From NCBI GenBank assembly GCA_016584305.1, contig JACEEZ010013848.1, positions 196,501 through 260,500 on the forward strand: a DNA stretch of 64,000 nt, given 5' to 3'. Within the stretch, counting starts at the first letter, position 1. The number at the start of each line of letters is the position of its first letter. Positions 46,476 to 57,398 of the stretch are shown piece by piece. The notes beneath the pieces were generated by a model. The model had not been told where the DNA came from. It saw only the letters and a program-made list of their open reading frames with translations, and made no database searches. The translations under genes and the position numbers were made by a program. The DNA comes from Chionoecetes opilio. Its lineage: Eukaryota; Arthropoda; Malacostraca; Decapoda; Majidae.

Positions 46476-46535
46476 TAAGGTAAACAGAAATCATTCTCCC
46501 AATTGTGTAGAGAATTCTGGTCCTTGAGTAAAAAT
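46476..46535. mobile_element. solo end of the GACCGAAATTCC MITE
   Basis: AAGGTAAACAGAAATCATTC, then CCCAATTGTGTAGAGAATTC and TGGTCC, is one terminus of the MITE family, without its partner. Confidence 0.6.
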
Positions 46536-49500
46536 TACCCTTAATTATATACCAGCACCTTAATCTAATTCCATATTAGCATTCAACAACCTGAAACAAA
46601 AGAAACAAGTGCAAATAAGCAGTTAATCCTCACCGTGATATGCCGTGGGGGGTACATTACACTGGGTCCAATTTACCCCGCGAGTGTTTTTGTCACCGGG
46701 GTAAATACGGACCCAAACTGAGCATTGATCATACGAAAATGAGACAAGATAGAGCATTTTTGATATTTTCATGTTAAAGTAGAGGAAAAACACTATATAT
46801 ACGCTTATTTACAAGAATGTACTCCGTCTCGTATTTGAATCCCATGAAAGTTCGCCAAATCAGCTGATTTTGTAAACAAACTTTGCCGCAACTTTTTTTG
46901 CTGTCATTTTACTCATTTTCTATTTTGGTTTCTGGGTTCAGTTACATATCGATATTTATATTCATATTAATACTATAAATGTTAAAATGGTTGTTTTACT
47001 ACATGGGATATTCAAAACTGTTACACTCTTATTTATATTGAAACAAACACCAAAGCAAAAATGGCGGTCCGAATAGAACCGGTCCGTTGGAAGGACCAAA
47101 TTACCCCGGTCGGCACTAGGTATGGATACCTTCCAAGATTTGATACATTGTTTTCTAACCTTTTAAGCGATTTTCTCTATTCATTATCTGCCTTTTTTTT
47201 TGTGTGTGTCTGTGTCATCGCCGTGGATTTACTAGTCTCGTGAGTATGTTTTCCCTGTCCTTTTCTCTGCCTGTCTAGAGGGATTTAGGTATCGCTTGTT
47301 TTCGAGTGAAAACTATTTTTTTTTTTTTTTTGTGAGGGGAGGGGGTGTTTTCTTTATGATTGCTTCATTTTCTTACTGCCTCTATGTATATTTTTATTTC
47401 TGTTTTCTTTTATTGTTCTTCATCTACACTAACTGGTTCTGTGGAAACAGTGATTAATCTTCCTGCTTGTTGTTTGGAGACTCCAAGAACTCAGTCTTCA
47501 TTATTATCTTTTTCCATGATTCATAACGGGTATTCATATCTGGTAATTATTTGTTAAGTTTTAAAGTAAGAATTGATAATACCTGTTAATTCTAGCCTGT
47601 CATTATTATCCTGGGTGATTACTTTTCCCCATTACACAGTATTGAGATTGGGAGACTATAAGGGCTTAACTACTGCAGACATAACACACACATACACCCT
47701 TACACATCACCATGGTTTTATTTCGATAAAATTGTTACATTTTCTATCTCACCATCGTCTTCTCTTCCACCACCACTGTGTTATTTATAGTATATACTGT
47801 GTTTATGTATTTATTTATTTATTATTAATTTTTTTTTATTCTTGAAAAATGTCTCTGATATGAGGTGATTATAAATAATACATTTCCTCTTTCTCCTCTT
47901 CAACCGGGTATTACTATCCACCTCATATTACATGTGGTTGAAAACCCCTACTTTTAAATCATCATTTCACTATCCTCCATCCAAGTGTCTTATATAATCT
48001 CTTTTTTTTTCTACACATGATTTGGAAGAGATTGAAGAATACTCCGAACTTCGGTGACTCTGGTGGCGAATATACATGTTCATACTACGCCACATGTTAC
48101 AAGGAGCGCACACTTCTTTTAACGATAACCATGGTAAATCATAAGTACTGGTCCACCTATTTTTTTATTTTTTTTATTTTTTTTATTTGGATCTACGATA
48201 AGACTTCCCGACTTTCTCCTACATACCTACACCCCACCCCTCCTACCAATTTTGTACGCTCCTCCCCCTTCATAGTAGGGATAGAAAGAAAAAAAAGGAA
48301 GGATGGGAGAAATTTTTACAACAGATTGAGAGATGTTAGAAAAAGATTAAAGAACATAAATCTTATAATCATCCTTGATCTCGAAAGAATATAATCCCAT
48401 GCAAATTGTGGGTAAAGCCTTATATAACATATTAAAAGGTAATGGTTCTTTGATTTTAGCGTCCCTATGGAGTACACTCTCCCATTTAACTTCCTTTGTG
48501 GTTAGCAACCAATTAGGTTGTGAAGTGTCTCGTATACACTTTGTGTCCTCACACTTAGTGTTCAGAAGGAACATAACCAGTTAGCAACTATCTACTTTCT
48601 CAAGTAGTAGCTACATATTTTTTTCTAGGAGTTAAACTGTCTTCATTAGTTAGATGGAAGTCAGAGAGGGTAGGGGAAAAAAAACACTTCTAAATTTATG
48701 TATTTAACAAACAACGGAGAACAGACAAGTAGCCTGACAACATCCGACTGGTTTTTTTTCGACAATGCATGCTGTATTTAAAAAAGAATAGTAATAATCT
48801 CTCTCTATATACCCCATCTTTACCTTTTGCTACTATCAACCCGTTTAGCACAACTTGTTCAGCCCAAGTGTAACTATAGTGCATGATATTTTAGGGTGAG
48901 CTGGTATGTTTTACATACATGTATTTTACTTTATATATGCAGAATATTGTAGACTTATATTATTTTTCATATTACAACACTGAAAGTGAAATGAAAATAT
49001 GGAATCCTTATATGTATATTTCACAATTTACAAGGTGGAGAGTAAACTCATGCAGATATATCTTCATTTTTTGGCAGCATACATGAAGCATACGGACATA
49101 CAAAAACATAACATACTTAATTCATAGAGCATCAAATAAGGGAAGGCTGGCAAATACTCGTACAGTGGAAGGTTCTCCTGAAGAAAAGATTATTAGTGAG
49201 GTAAGGAAAGGTAAAAACAAATGCATCATAACCAGTATTGACTAGGTATTTCATAATGTATGTATTTAACATAAGTACAAGCAATTAATAACGAGAAAAC
49301 ATGTCATGAAAAACGTTGGCAAAAAATTAGGCAATTAAAACTACATAACAAGTACATAACATGGTAACACAATATTCAGCATCGTGCCATACACACAGTT
49401 GTTATGTCTCCGAAACATACAAGCCTGTACTAATTATAGTTACCTATTAGTTATGTTCATAATCATATTCATAGTTCACTTTAGAAAGATCTAAAGTGAT

Positions 49501-50342
49501 ACTTTATAAGTTCACTTATTACGGATGTCCTTACCTTCCTGTGACCTTAGGGAATACATTATAAACATGCTATTGTTGTTCCTTCTTATCCATATTGCAC
49601 AGACCTCATCAATGCTCTTGTTCACTCATCCTGGCGTTCTTGGTCTCGGTGTTGTTAAGGCCTGCGAGGAATCCAGGCTGGATCATAAATTATAAGCACT
49701 GTATAAGACGGGTGAGGCTATCACACTCACAGGCGTGGGAATACATGTAATCTTCATGAAAGCGCAGGGGACAACGTGTTGTGAGGGGTTTCATCCTGCT
49801 GGTCTCCACGTGCTCAAATTCCCGGCCAGCAAATGTACACATGCAGACGATGCGCACACTGACAAGAGACGCCATCTGTTGTAACTATTTTTTTTTTTTT
49901 TTTTTTTAATAGCGATTGGCTCTGAACGATAATTTAAGTAACCCTCCTTCTCCTCCTTCTCCTACACCCGGCCACCAGTCACCTATCTCCTCGCGACAAT
50001 TGTCATCAGGACAGTCACCTCTTCGCTACGACACTTTCTCCTCGATCCACCTTTTTTTCTAAGCGGTTATCACACGAGGCGTTTCGTCGGACTGTTTCGT
50101 CGAACCAAACAGGCATTTGGCTTGACCTGTTTGACAACACACTAGCACACGGTTGGGCCAACCGCTTCACCCAACAATAACAAACAAAGATGAAAGCGAT
50201 GACAGGTGGAGGCGCGGAGATTCGTTGTTAATGTTTTAACTTTAGGGGTTATATATATATACGTAGCTACTGGTGATGAAAAGGGAGGAGGTTGTTGTTA
50301 GAAGAGAACGGCGACATATGAAGACGCGTTCATGTGGGCTAA

Positions 50343-50985
50343 GGGCTATATTCAAGAATGCTCGTCAAATCCCGGCCAGTGGAGATTCTCTACCGTCGTA
50401 CCTCCACTGGTGACTTCTACAAGAAATCCCCGACTGGTGGATATTTGACAGGCGTACCAACACAAGCGAGCCCAAAGCGGCATCAGTGTTTTGACTGTTT
50501 TATACATATCTAATACATTTTACTAGTGAAATAGATCATTTCTGACATTAAAATAATAGCTTAGTTAGTGTTCGCCACTTGTCTGAGGCGTTGTGCAGAA
50601 AAAATGGGCCCGAGTTATGCTTGCGAGTACATTTGAACGGCTCGCCGCCACTGCTCCACACAATGGCCGACCTCCACCTGCCGCCGCCGCCCGGCTTCCT
50701 CACAACTTCACATACCTATATAAGGCCTCCTGGACCAGATTTTACCTTAATGATGACACGTGTGCATTCACAAGGTATGCATGTTACTCTCGATTGTGTT
50801 GAAAACTCATCTGTAATGGTCTGGGAAGAAATAGGAATGAATAAGTGCACAGCGGGATGAAGGTGGGATCTGCATGTTGTCGCGAATCAGCTGACTCAAG
50901 CCTCCACCCGTTGCGTTACCTCCTGTAGATTCTTGTATACCGATTCGCGATGTAACGGGTGGAGAAAAGTTCTTGAATATAGCCC
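50343..50985. mobile_element. Harbinger-like MITE GGGCTATATTCAAGAA (TAA duplication)
   Basis: GGGCTATATTCAAGAA and its inverse TTCTTGAATATAGCCC at the ends, with TAA at 50340-50342 and 50986-50988. A TAA target and GGG terminus suit PIF/Harbinger. A GC-rich internal segment (50620-50710, CCGCCGCCGCCCGG) makes short frames that I do not trust. Confidence 0.75.
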
Positions 50986-51517
50986 TAAATGGGTTATAGT
51001 GGACGAGAACTGCGCGGTCGATCGCTACCGCCGTTACCACTTAACAGATTATATTTTGCTTAGTATAATGTGCAGTATTAATCCATTTCTGTATGCGTAA
51101 CCTTTAAAACATATACATATTGAAGAAATTATAAGAGTTGTCTAATAATGCATAGACACACCCCGACCTGCCTCCCACCCACCCCCATCCCTTAGGAGGT
51201 TAGGTTAAGTTTCGGTTATGTTAATATTATCGTCAGGGGGTCGAAGGGGTCCGAGCCCCTCCCGTTAGAACCTGCGGGGCGGGGCACACTTGTTTTCGTA
51301 TAATTCCGTCACTACGTCCCTGGTTTCTGAGACACTTGACTATTATTTCCTGGCCAAGTTTTACATCTTTTTCTGATGGAGATACATTGTTATCAATGAA
51401 AAGGTGACCCTAGGATTTGGTGAGAAAAAAACAACTTTTTAACAGGTTTCCGGGAAATAAAAATATCTTCATCTGAAAAAGCAACAGTTTCTGGCCAAGT
51501 AAATGTAGGGTAAATGT

Positions 51518-52003
51518 TTACACTAGGACCGAAATTCCCTACACAATTGGGAGTGTGGTTTCTGTTCACCTTAATAGATTCTAAGAAACATTTTCTCTAT
51601 GAACTTCCGTCGCAAATCACTACTTTCGGAGATATAAGACGTTTTTAATAGGAAGGAGTGTATATGAGATATGAAAATTAAACTAACCTAACCCCACCTT
51701 TAGACTCGCTGATCTAACCTAACCTAACCTAGTCCCAAGCATTAACCTCCTAACTAAAGCCAAATCCTCATTAAAAAGTGTCCGCGGCAAGGAAAGAACA
51801 GATCGAGGCGATGCAGATCACAAGAGGAAGAAGAGTGTGGCGGACGTAAACTCTTGTCTCGCCTCCTTTGAACAACATGGCATTATCTCCAAAAGTAATG
51901 ATTTGCGATGGAAGCTCACAGAGAGAATGTTTCCTAGAATCCAATAAGGTAAACAGAAACCACACGCCAAATTGTGTAGGGAATTTCGGTCCTATAGTGT
52001 AAA
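51518..52003. mobile_element. MITE with long TIRs (CACTAGGACCGAAATTCC), copy 2
   Basis: Left TTTACACTAGGACCGAAATT is matched inverted at the right (TTTCGGTCCTATAGTGTAAA). The long terminal region is shared with the copy at 45853. Confidence 0.8.
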
Positions 52004-53606
52004 ATAATACCATATGTAGTCAGTCTCAGAAAAGGACCGCGCAGTCCTTGTCTATTTTTACCTGATCTTGTTATTACAGGTGGCCTTTTCTTCATAGGCC
52101 AGGCCTTTGAACCGTCTGCTCCTGTAGAATAAAAAAAAAAAACACAAAAGGGAAACAAAAGAAAACAAAACTACATACAAGCATGCAGTTCTATTGTCTA
52201 TTTGTCATACACCACATTCTTTCCAAACTCTTTCACTGTCTCAATCATCCGCCCGGGCCCGGCCCTTGTCTCACCACACAGTCCTAGCAGCAATAACATC
52301 CATTCTCTTCCTATCCTTTCAACCACCTCATTCATTTCACATCCCATTTCAGTCGAAACCACACGCATCATTTCCATTCTCTCCCCGTTATACTTCTCAG
52401 ATCTCATATTCTATAATTCTACTAGTAGTAATCATTTTACCGCAAAATGTAAACACATCAAATCAACTTCATATTTTTGAAAATCTATCACGTATATAAT
52501 ATAGACTGATCTGTATTAATTTTACTGTAACGTATTATATGATGGTGTTCATTTCAATGCTTAATTATTGCTAACACTATTTATAACTTACAGAAAAAGT
52601 ATAGACTTATTTTGACCGCAGAGTATGTTCGACGAAATGTGCAACATTTTGTATAATTTCACGAAACCATTTCGGCGAAATGACCCTCGAAGTTCGACCA
52701 AACAGTCCAACCAAATGGCAAGTTCGACGAAACAGTCCGACGAAACTTACCGTGTGATAGCCGCTTTACCCACCTCTATAATTACCGTCCGGTCAAGCAC
52801 CTCTTGATAATTACCCCTGATTTCTCCTCAGTAAATATGTAGCTGGTGGCGGGCTCTCCTCTCTCATACTTAGATTCAAAGGTCTAATTTTCATGTATAA
52901 AAAGAAGTTTTATTGAAACTAAATTAATTGTAAGTGTAAAGTTTCGTATAAATGAAGGTAGTTCACCAGAATAAAATTTCATTGGCAGCGAGCGAAGCGA
53001 GCTGCTTCTTACCATATGACCCGTGGAACCAAGTTTAAGTCAAAAAGTGTATAACTACTCCTAAATATTATCGGATTGAGCTGAAATTTGACATGCAAGT
53101 AGTGCTGTCAAAATCAATGGGATTCTGTGCATGAAACTTTTTGCGTAGAACAACCCCTTAATGAGTAATTAGCGTAAACTACTCCTAAATATTGTCGGAT
53201 TGAGCTGAAAGTTGACATGCAAGTAGTGCTGTCAAAATCAATGGGGGTCTGTGTAAATTTTTTTTTTGCGTAGAACAAGCCCTTAATGAGTAATTAGCGT
53301 AATGAGTTATTTGGCTGGAACGTGGCTCGCTGCCACGTTCCAGCCGTAAGAACTGAGCCAAAAGCAAAGGGGCCAGAGACTGGACGCCTATACTTGATAT
53401 AATTTTATTCTATTCGAATCAAGAAAGTATAATCACAGCCGAATAGCTCACAATTTTTTATTTGTTCCCCCAGACACAGGTGGCTGACGGTGGCGGTAGA
53501 CTCCCTTCCGCTCTCGTATTTATCATATAAAAGATCGAATATAGATTTTCTTGTTGTTTTCAATATATTAGTTTTGCAACAAACTTTTTGTTTTATTTTC
53601 CCTGAT

Positions 53607-53614
53607 ATATATAT

Positions 53615-53660
<46 letters not shown>
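53607..53660. repeat. (TA)n microsatellite at the palindrome's right edge
   Basis: TA run with one AAT interruption, directly outside the inverted repeat and before a Helentron-like 5' end. Confidence 0.95.
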
Positions 53661-53665
<5 letters not shown>

Positions 53666-54058
53666 GCGAAAGTGTGTCTGTCTGTCTGTCTGTCTGTCTG
53701 TGTGTGTGTGTGTGTGTGTGTGTTGTGGTATAGGTTCCGCCCCCCTTGGCGCAATCACCTCATATGGCACATTTTTGGAACCGGGTTGACCAGGGGAAGG
53801 TCATAAGCCCACTTATGAGATGATTCGATCACTTTTTTTTTTCTTTTTTTTTAGCAGCCTATTAGCGATAATTGTGAAAAAAAAAGTGGGTTGCGAGAAT
53901 TGAGGAAACCTTGATGTAGGGTGATGGGTAATGGGTGAGTGAATGGGTGGGGTGATGGGTAATGGGTGTGGGGTGATGGGTGAGTGAATGGGTGGGGGTG
54001 ATGGGTTGGGGGTGAGGGGTGATGGGTGAGGGAATAGATGGGGGGTGATGGGTAATGG
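53650..54058 (+). mobile_element. Helentron-like element, copy 2 (3'-truncated)
   Basis: ATAATATTAAGCGAAAGTGTG, (TCTG)n (53680-53700), the shared body (GGTTCCGCCCCCC, GGGAAGGTCATAAGCCC, AGCAGCCTATTAGCG) and the GTGAATGGGTGG minisatellite. It ends at the start of the next copy without a 3' hairpin. Confidence 0.65.
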
Positions 54059-54092
54059 TAAATATAAGCGAAAGTGTGTCTGTCTGTCTGTC

Positions 54093-54130
<38 letters not shown>

Positions 54131-55610
54131 TGGTATAGGTTCCGCCCCCCGTGGCGCAATCACCTCATATGGCACATTTTTGGAACTGGGTTGACCAGGG
54201 GAAGGTTTTAAGCCCAATTATGAGATGATCCGATCATTTTTATTTTTTTTAGCAGCCTATTAGCGATAATTGTGAAAAAAAAAGTGGGTTGCGAGAATTA
54301 GAGAGAACTGAAACTCGAGAAATGCCAGTGGTCGCTGGCAGTTTTAACTCAAAGGTTGGTCTACTGTGTTTTGGCTCCGCGACTAATATTTTTCATAAAT
54401 TAATTTCGCGACAAACATTGATGCACCGCATCTGAATACCAAAAAATATAGTTCTTCTGTTGTTCTACTAATTATATGGATGACATTCATTACGATGGAA
54501 CGTTCTATAATAGCAATTTAATGCAAATTACTCGCCTCGAGTAGCAATTAGCTTAATATATTTTTTACATGTATATTGTGGCATGTAAAATTTGGGTGAT
54601 GTTCACACTGTTTTCTAAGACAGTACTGCTGCGTCTGGCAAACGCTTGTCAAAATACAATAAGCAATGCCTTGGAAAAACGAAGAATAAAGAATGCCGAA
54701 ATCGGCTTGTTGCTGCGACAATGTAGGTTATAATTGTGGAGGCGACACGCCGCGGCGGGGAGTGGTGGGCGGGGAGATTGTGGCGGGGAGATTGAATCAA
54801 AACATTGCCACTTCACGCGTCGACTCATTGCACTTCCAGGCTTTCTATCTGATTGATACACAATAATAACAGGAAAATATGACTGCCTAGGTATAGATAA
54901 CTTCTAAACATACGTTATGACTAATAATATCATAGAGTAACATTTACCTCGCCTCCTCAACTATAACCTACTTGGTTATTGGTTAAATGCATGTTTTACA
55001 GACTCAGGCTTCTATACAATATACATATAGAAGAAAATCGTTCTTAAAATTATACTTTTGTGTTTTAAGTGCAGTGGAATAAGCCCATATTTTTCTTTCA
55101 AGTTGACCAACTTTTCACCAATTGTGAGTTAAACTGCCAGCGACCACTGGCATTTCGGAGTTGCAGTTCTCTCTAATTGAGGAAACCTTGATGTAGGGTG
55201 ATGGGTAATGGGTGAGTGAATGGGTGGGGTGATGGGTGATGGGTGAGTGAATGGGTGGGGGTGATGGGTTGGGGGTGATGGTGATGGGTGAGGGAATAGG
55301 TGGGGGGTGATGGTAATGGGTGAGTGAATGGGTGTGTGTGATGGGTAATGGGTGAGTGAATGGGTGGGGGGTGATGGGTAATGGGTGAGTGAATGGGTGG
55401 GGGGTGATGGGTAATGGGTGAGTGAATGGGGGGGGTAATACATACATTTCTACATCCATGATTTCAGGAAAGTTAGAAGGGGCTATCTGGAGAGTCCGTG
55501 TTTGGTGGGCCGAAGGCCACCAAACACAGGTGGTGGGCCGAAGGCCCTACACCAATAGCCCCCCGCAGGAGCTAGCCAAAAAGTCCGCCCGGAGGGGCTT
55601 TGCGGCTAGT
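54059..55610 (+). mobile_element. Helentron-like element, copy 3, with an 875-bp insertion
   Basis: The 5' end AAATATAAGCGAAAGTGTG, (TCTG)n, a body, then an insertion (54300-55174). It continues with minisatellite (55195-55435), a hairpin GTGTTTGGTGGGCC-GAAGGCCACCAAACAC (55498-55527), and the 3' hairpin and GCGGCTAGT (55575-55610). Complete apart from the insertion. Confidence 0.65.
54300..55174. mobile_element. 875-bp element AGAGAGAACTG, AATT duplication
   Basis: AGAGAGAACTGAAACTC, AATGCCAGTGGTCGCTGGC and AGTTTTAACTCA are matched inverted at 55105-55174. AATT at 54296-54299 and 55175-55178. The neighbouring Helentron copy shows the empty site GCGAGAATTGAGG, which proves the insertion. No coding sequence; a 4-bp AATT target does not fit the common superfamilies. 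Confidence 0.85.
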
Positions 55611-56310
55611 ATAATAATATAAGCGAAAGTGTGTCTGTCTGTCTGTCTGTGTGTTTTAGTGTGTGGTATAGGTTCCGCCCCCGTGGCGCAAACACCTCAT
55701 AGGGCACATTTTTGGAACCGGGGTTGACCAGGGGAGGTCATAAGCCACTATGAGATGACCCGTTTCACTTTTTTTTTTTTTTTTAGCAGCCTATTAGCGA
55801 GAATAGTGAAAACAAAAGTGGGTTGCAGAATTGAGGAGCCTTGAGTAGGGGTAGGGTGATGGTTAATGGGTGAGTGAATGGGTGGGGTGATGGGTAATGG
55901 GTGGGGGGTGAGGGGTGAGGAATTTGGGTGGGGGGTGATGGGTTGGGGGTGATGGGTGATGGGTGGGGGAATAAAATGGGGGGTGATGGGTAAGGGGTGA
56001 GTGAATGGGTGGGGTGGTGAGGGGTAAGGGGGTGAGTGAATGGGTGGGGGGTGATGGGTAATGGGTGAGGGAAATGGGTGGGGGGTGATGGGTAATGGGT
56101 GAGTGAATGGGTGGGGGGATGGGTAATGGGTGGGGTGAATGGGTGGGGGGGTGATGGGTAATGGGTGAGTGAATGGGTGGGGGTGATGGGTAATGGGTTG
56201 AGTGAATGGGTGTGGGGTTGATGGGTAATGGGTGAGTGAATGGGTGGGGGGTGATGGGTAATGGGTGAGGGGAATGGGTGGGGGGTGATGGGTAATGGGT
56301 GAGTGAGCCT
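55611..56310 (+). mobile_element. Helentron-like element, copy 4 (3'-truncated)
   Basis: It starts ATAATATAAGCGAAAGTGTG immediately after the CTAGT end of copy 3, so the two are head-to-tail. (TCTG)n, body, then a long GGGTGAGTGAATGGGTGG minisatellite (55853-56305). It ends abruptly at GAGTGAGCCTCGCGG. Confidence 0.65.
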
Positions 56311-56900
56311 CGCGGCCTCTTGTAGCTTCCTTTTTTCTTATGTTTTTTATGTTCTATGTAGAGTCCCACAAACAAAGAAAACACATGTGCTTAGTGTAAC
56401 CCTAACTGGAGTCCTAGAAGCAAGGAGATTACCTTCAGGTCCCCACACAGATTCCACTGATGTTTCTTCATATTTAACACCAGATAAACAAAGTCTTCAT
56501 ATTTTCATTAATTTTCCCACTCATTTCATGGCCATGCGAAATTTTGGAACACTCGGAAGCTTATTTCCTTTATGCAGAAGAACGGCCTTAGCGTGTTTTT
56601 TCCTGAATCTATGAACAGCCGCCACTCACTTTATCATAAGTGTGAGACTCACAAAGTTGTTCCTGAGTGTGTCAACATCAAAGCAGTAAAGAGCTTGTGT
56701 TTCATCTTGAAGAAGCTTGAAAGTTCTTTATGTCTACGACGAAACGTGGTGATGAGAACTCCTTCTTGTAGCAAATTCCATTCCTGAGACGAGATCCAAG
56801 GACTTCACTTTTCTCCTTGGGTAGATCTAGGTCCCTAGAAAGGGTTCATGTAGTGCATTTCCTGACTGTTTGAATTTTGGGCTCTCTGTTTTTCTGCCAT
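56311..56900. other. no gene recognised
   Basis: Unique-looking, moderately AT-rich sequence. Short frames on the plus strand carry no recognisable motif. Confidence 0.4.
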
Positions 56901-56903
56901 TTC

Positions 56904-57398
56904 TTAAAAGTCTGTATCCATGGGATTATCCCCCTCGTTCGAATCTGATTCACTTATAGCACTTGCAATTGGAACTTTTGGAAACTGGGAGATCAGGACC
57001 ATGTGGCACAGGCCTGTTGGCAGAAGGTACGTCAGGATACCTGATTTTAGCTCGGTTTTTACTGAATATCCTTTGATGTTAGTGAGGCAGAAGTAGCAGC
57101 CCAGTACTGTGATCCTTTTGTTCACGCCAAAACCATTGGGATGCCCAATGCCATGCCTGATGGCCGTTTGCCACGCATCATTCATTCAAGTGGTTCACAC
57201 AGGGGGTTTCATGCTACGTGAGGGGCCCACTTCTTATCTTGATCACCTATACGGCACTTGAAGTAATGCAGATAAGCTGCTTTAACATTCTTTGTAAGAG
57301 GTTTCTTCAGACTGTCAGGGGTAAAAATTCCACATATGTAACAAAAACTGTCCGATGCATTCACACAGTTACGGCATTCCATCACAGCCCGGTACAAG
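56904..57398 (-). pseudogene. fragment of a dispersed cysteine-rich gene family (broken)
   Basis: The upstream frame (57397-57209) reads ECRNCVNASDSFCYICGIFT and KAAYLHYFKCRIGDQDKKWA, then PHVA and a stop. The next (57185-56904) reads HGIGHPNGFGVNKRITVLGC, YFCLTNIKGYSVK, and QFPKVPIASAISESDSNEGD. 'DSFCYICGxxT...KAYxxYFxCxIGDQDKxWAPH...CYFC' is a familiar multicopy arthropod/cnidarian sequence of unknown function (from memory). The frame break between WAPHVA and CYFC makes this copy non-functional. The fragments at 36783 and 22210 may be other parts of the same or linked families. Confidence 0.6.

Larger units (their letters stand above)
45362..47116. mobile_element. 1,755-bp element GTGCCGACCGGGGTAATT (TA duplication)
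   Basis: GTGCCGACCGGGGTAATTTG on the left is exactly inverted on the right, a 24-bp perfect TIR. TA flanks it (45360-45361, 47117-47118), and the other arm shows the empty site GACGTAGGTATGG. GGGGTAAAT-GGACC words recur inside near both ends. It carries a MITE (45853-46330) and no transposase. Mariner/Tigger-like by target. Confidence 0.85.
50062..52765. mobile_element. 2.7-kb element AAGCGGTTATCACACG in the right arm
   Basis: AAGCGGTTATCACACGAGGC, with GTTTCGTCGGACTGTTTCG following, inverts at the right to AAGCGGCTATCACACGGTAA and the same following words. The left arm has the uninterrupted site (TTTTTTTACCCATC). A target duplication is blurred in the T-run. It contains a Harbinger-like MITE (50343-50985) and a MITE (51518-52003). 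No transposase found. Superfamily unassigned. Confidence 0.75.
44680..53604 (-). repeat. giant palindrome, right arm
   Basis: Inverted partner of 39264-44679, with small substitutions and indels throughout. It contains two large insertions absent from the left arm: 45362-47116 and about 50062-52765. Without these it is about 4.45 kb, equal to the left arm. The outer limit is GTTTTATTTTCCCTG at 53590-53604, followed by (TA)n. Confidence 0.95.

Noticed and set aside
39264..53604. Palindrome as an assembly artefact
   Set aside because: Arms differ by substitutions, indels and large insertions with target duplications on each side, which a simple fold-back of the same molecule would not give.
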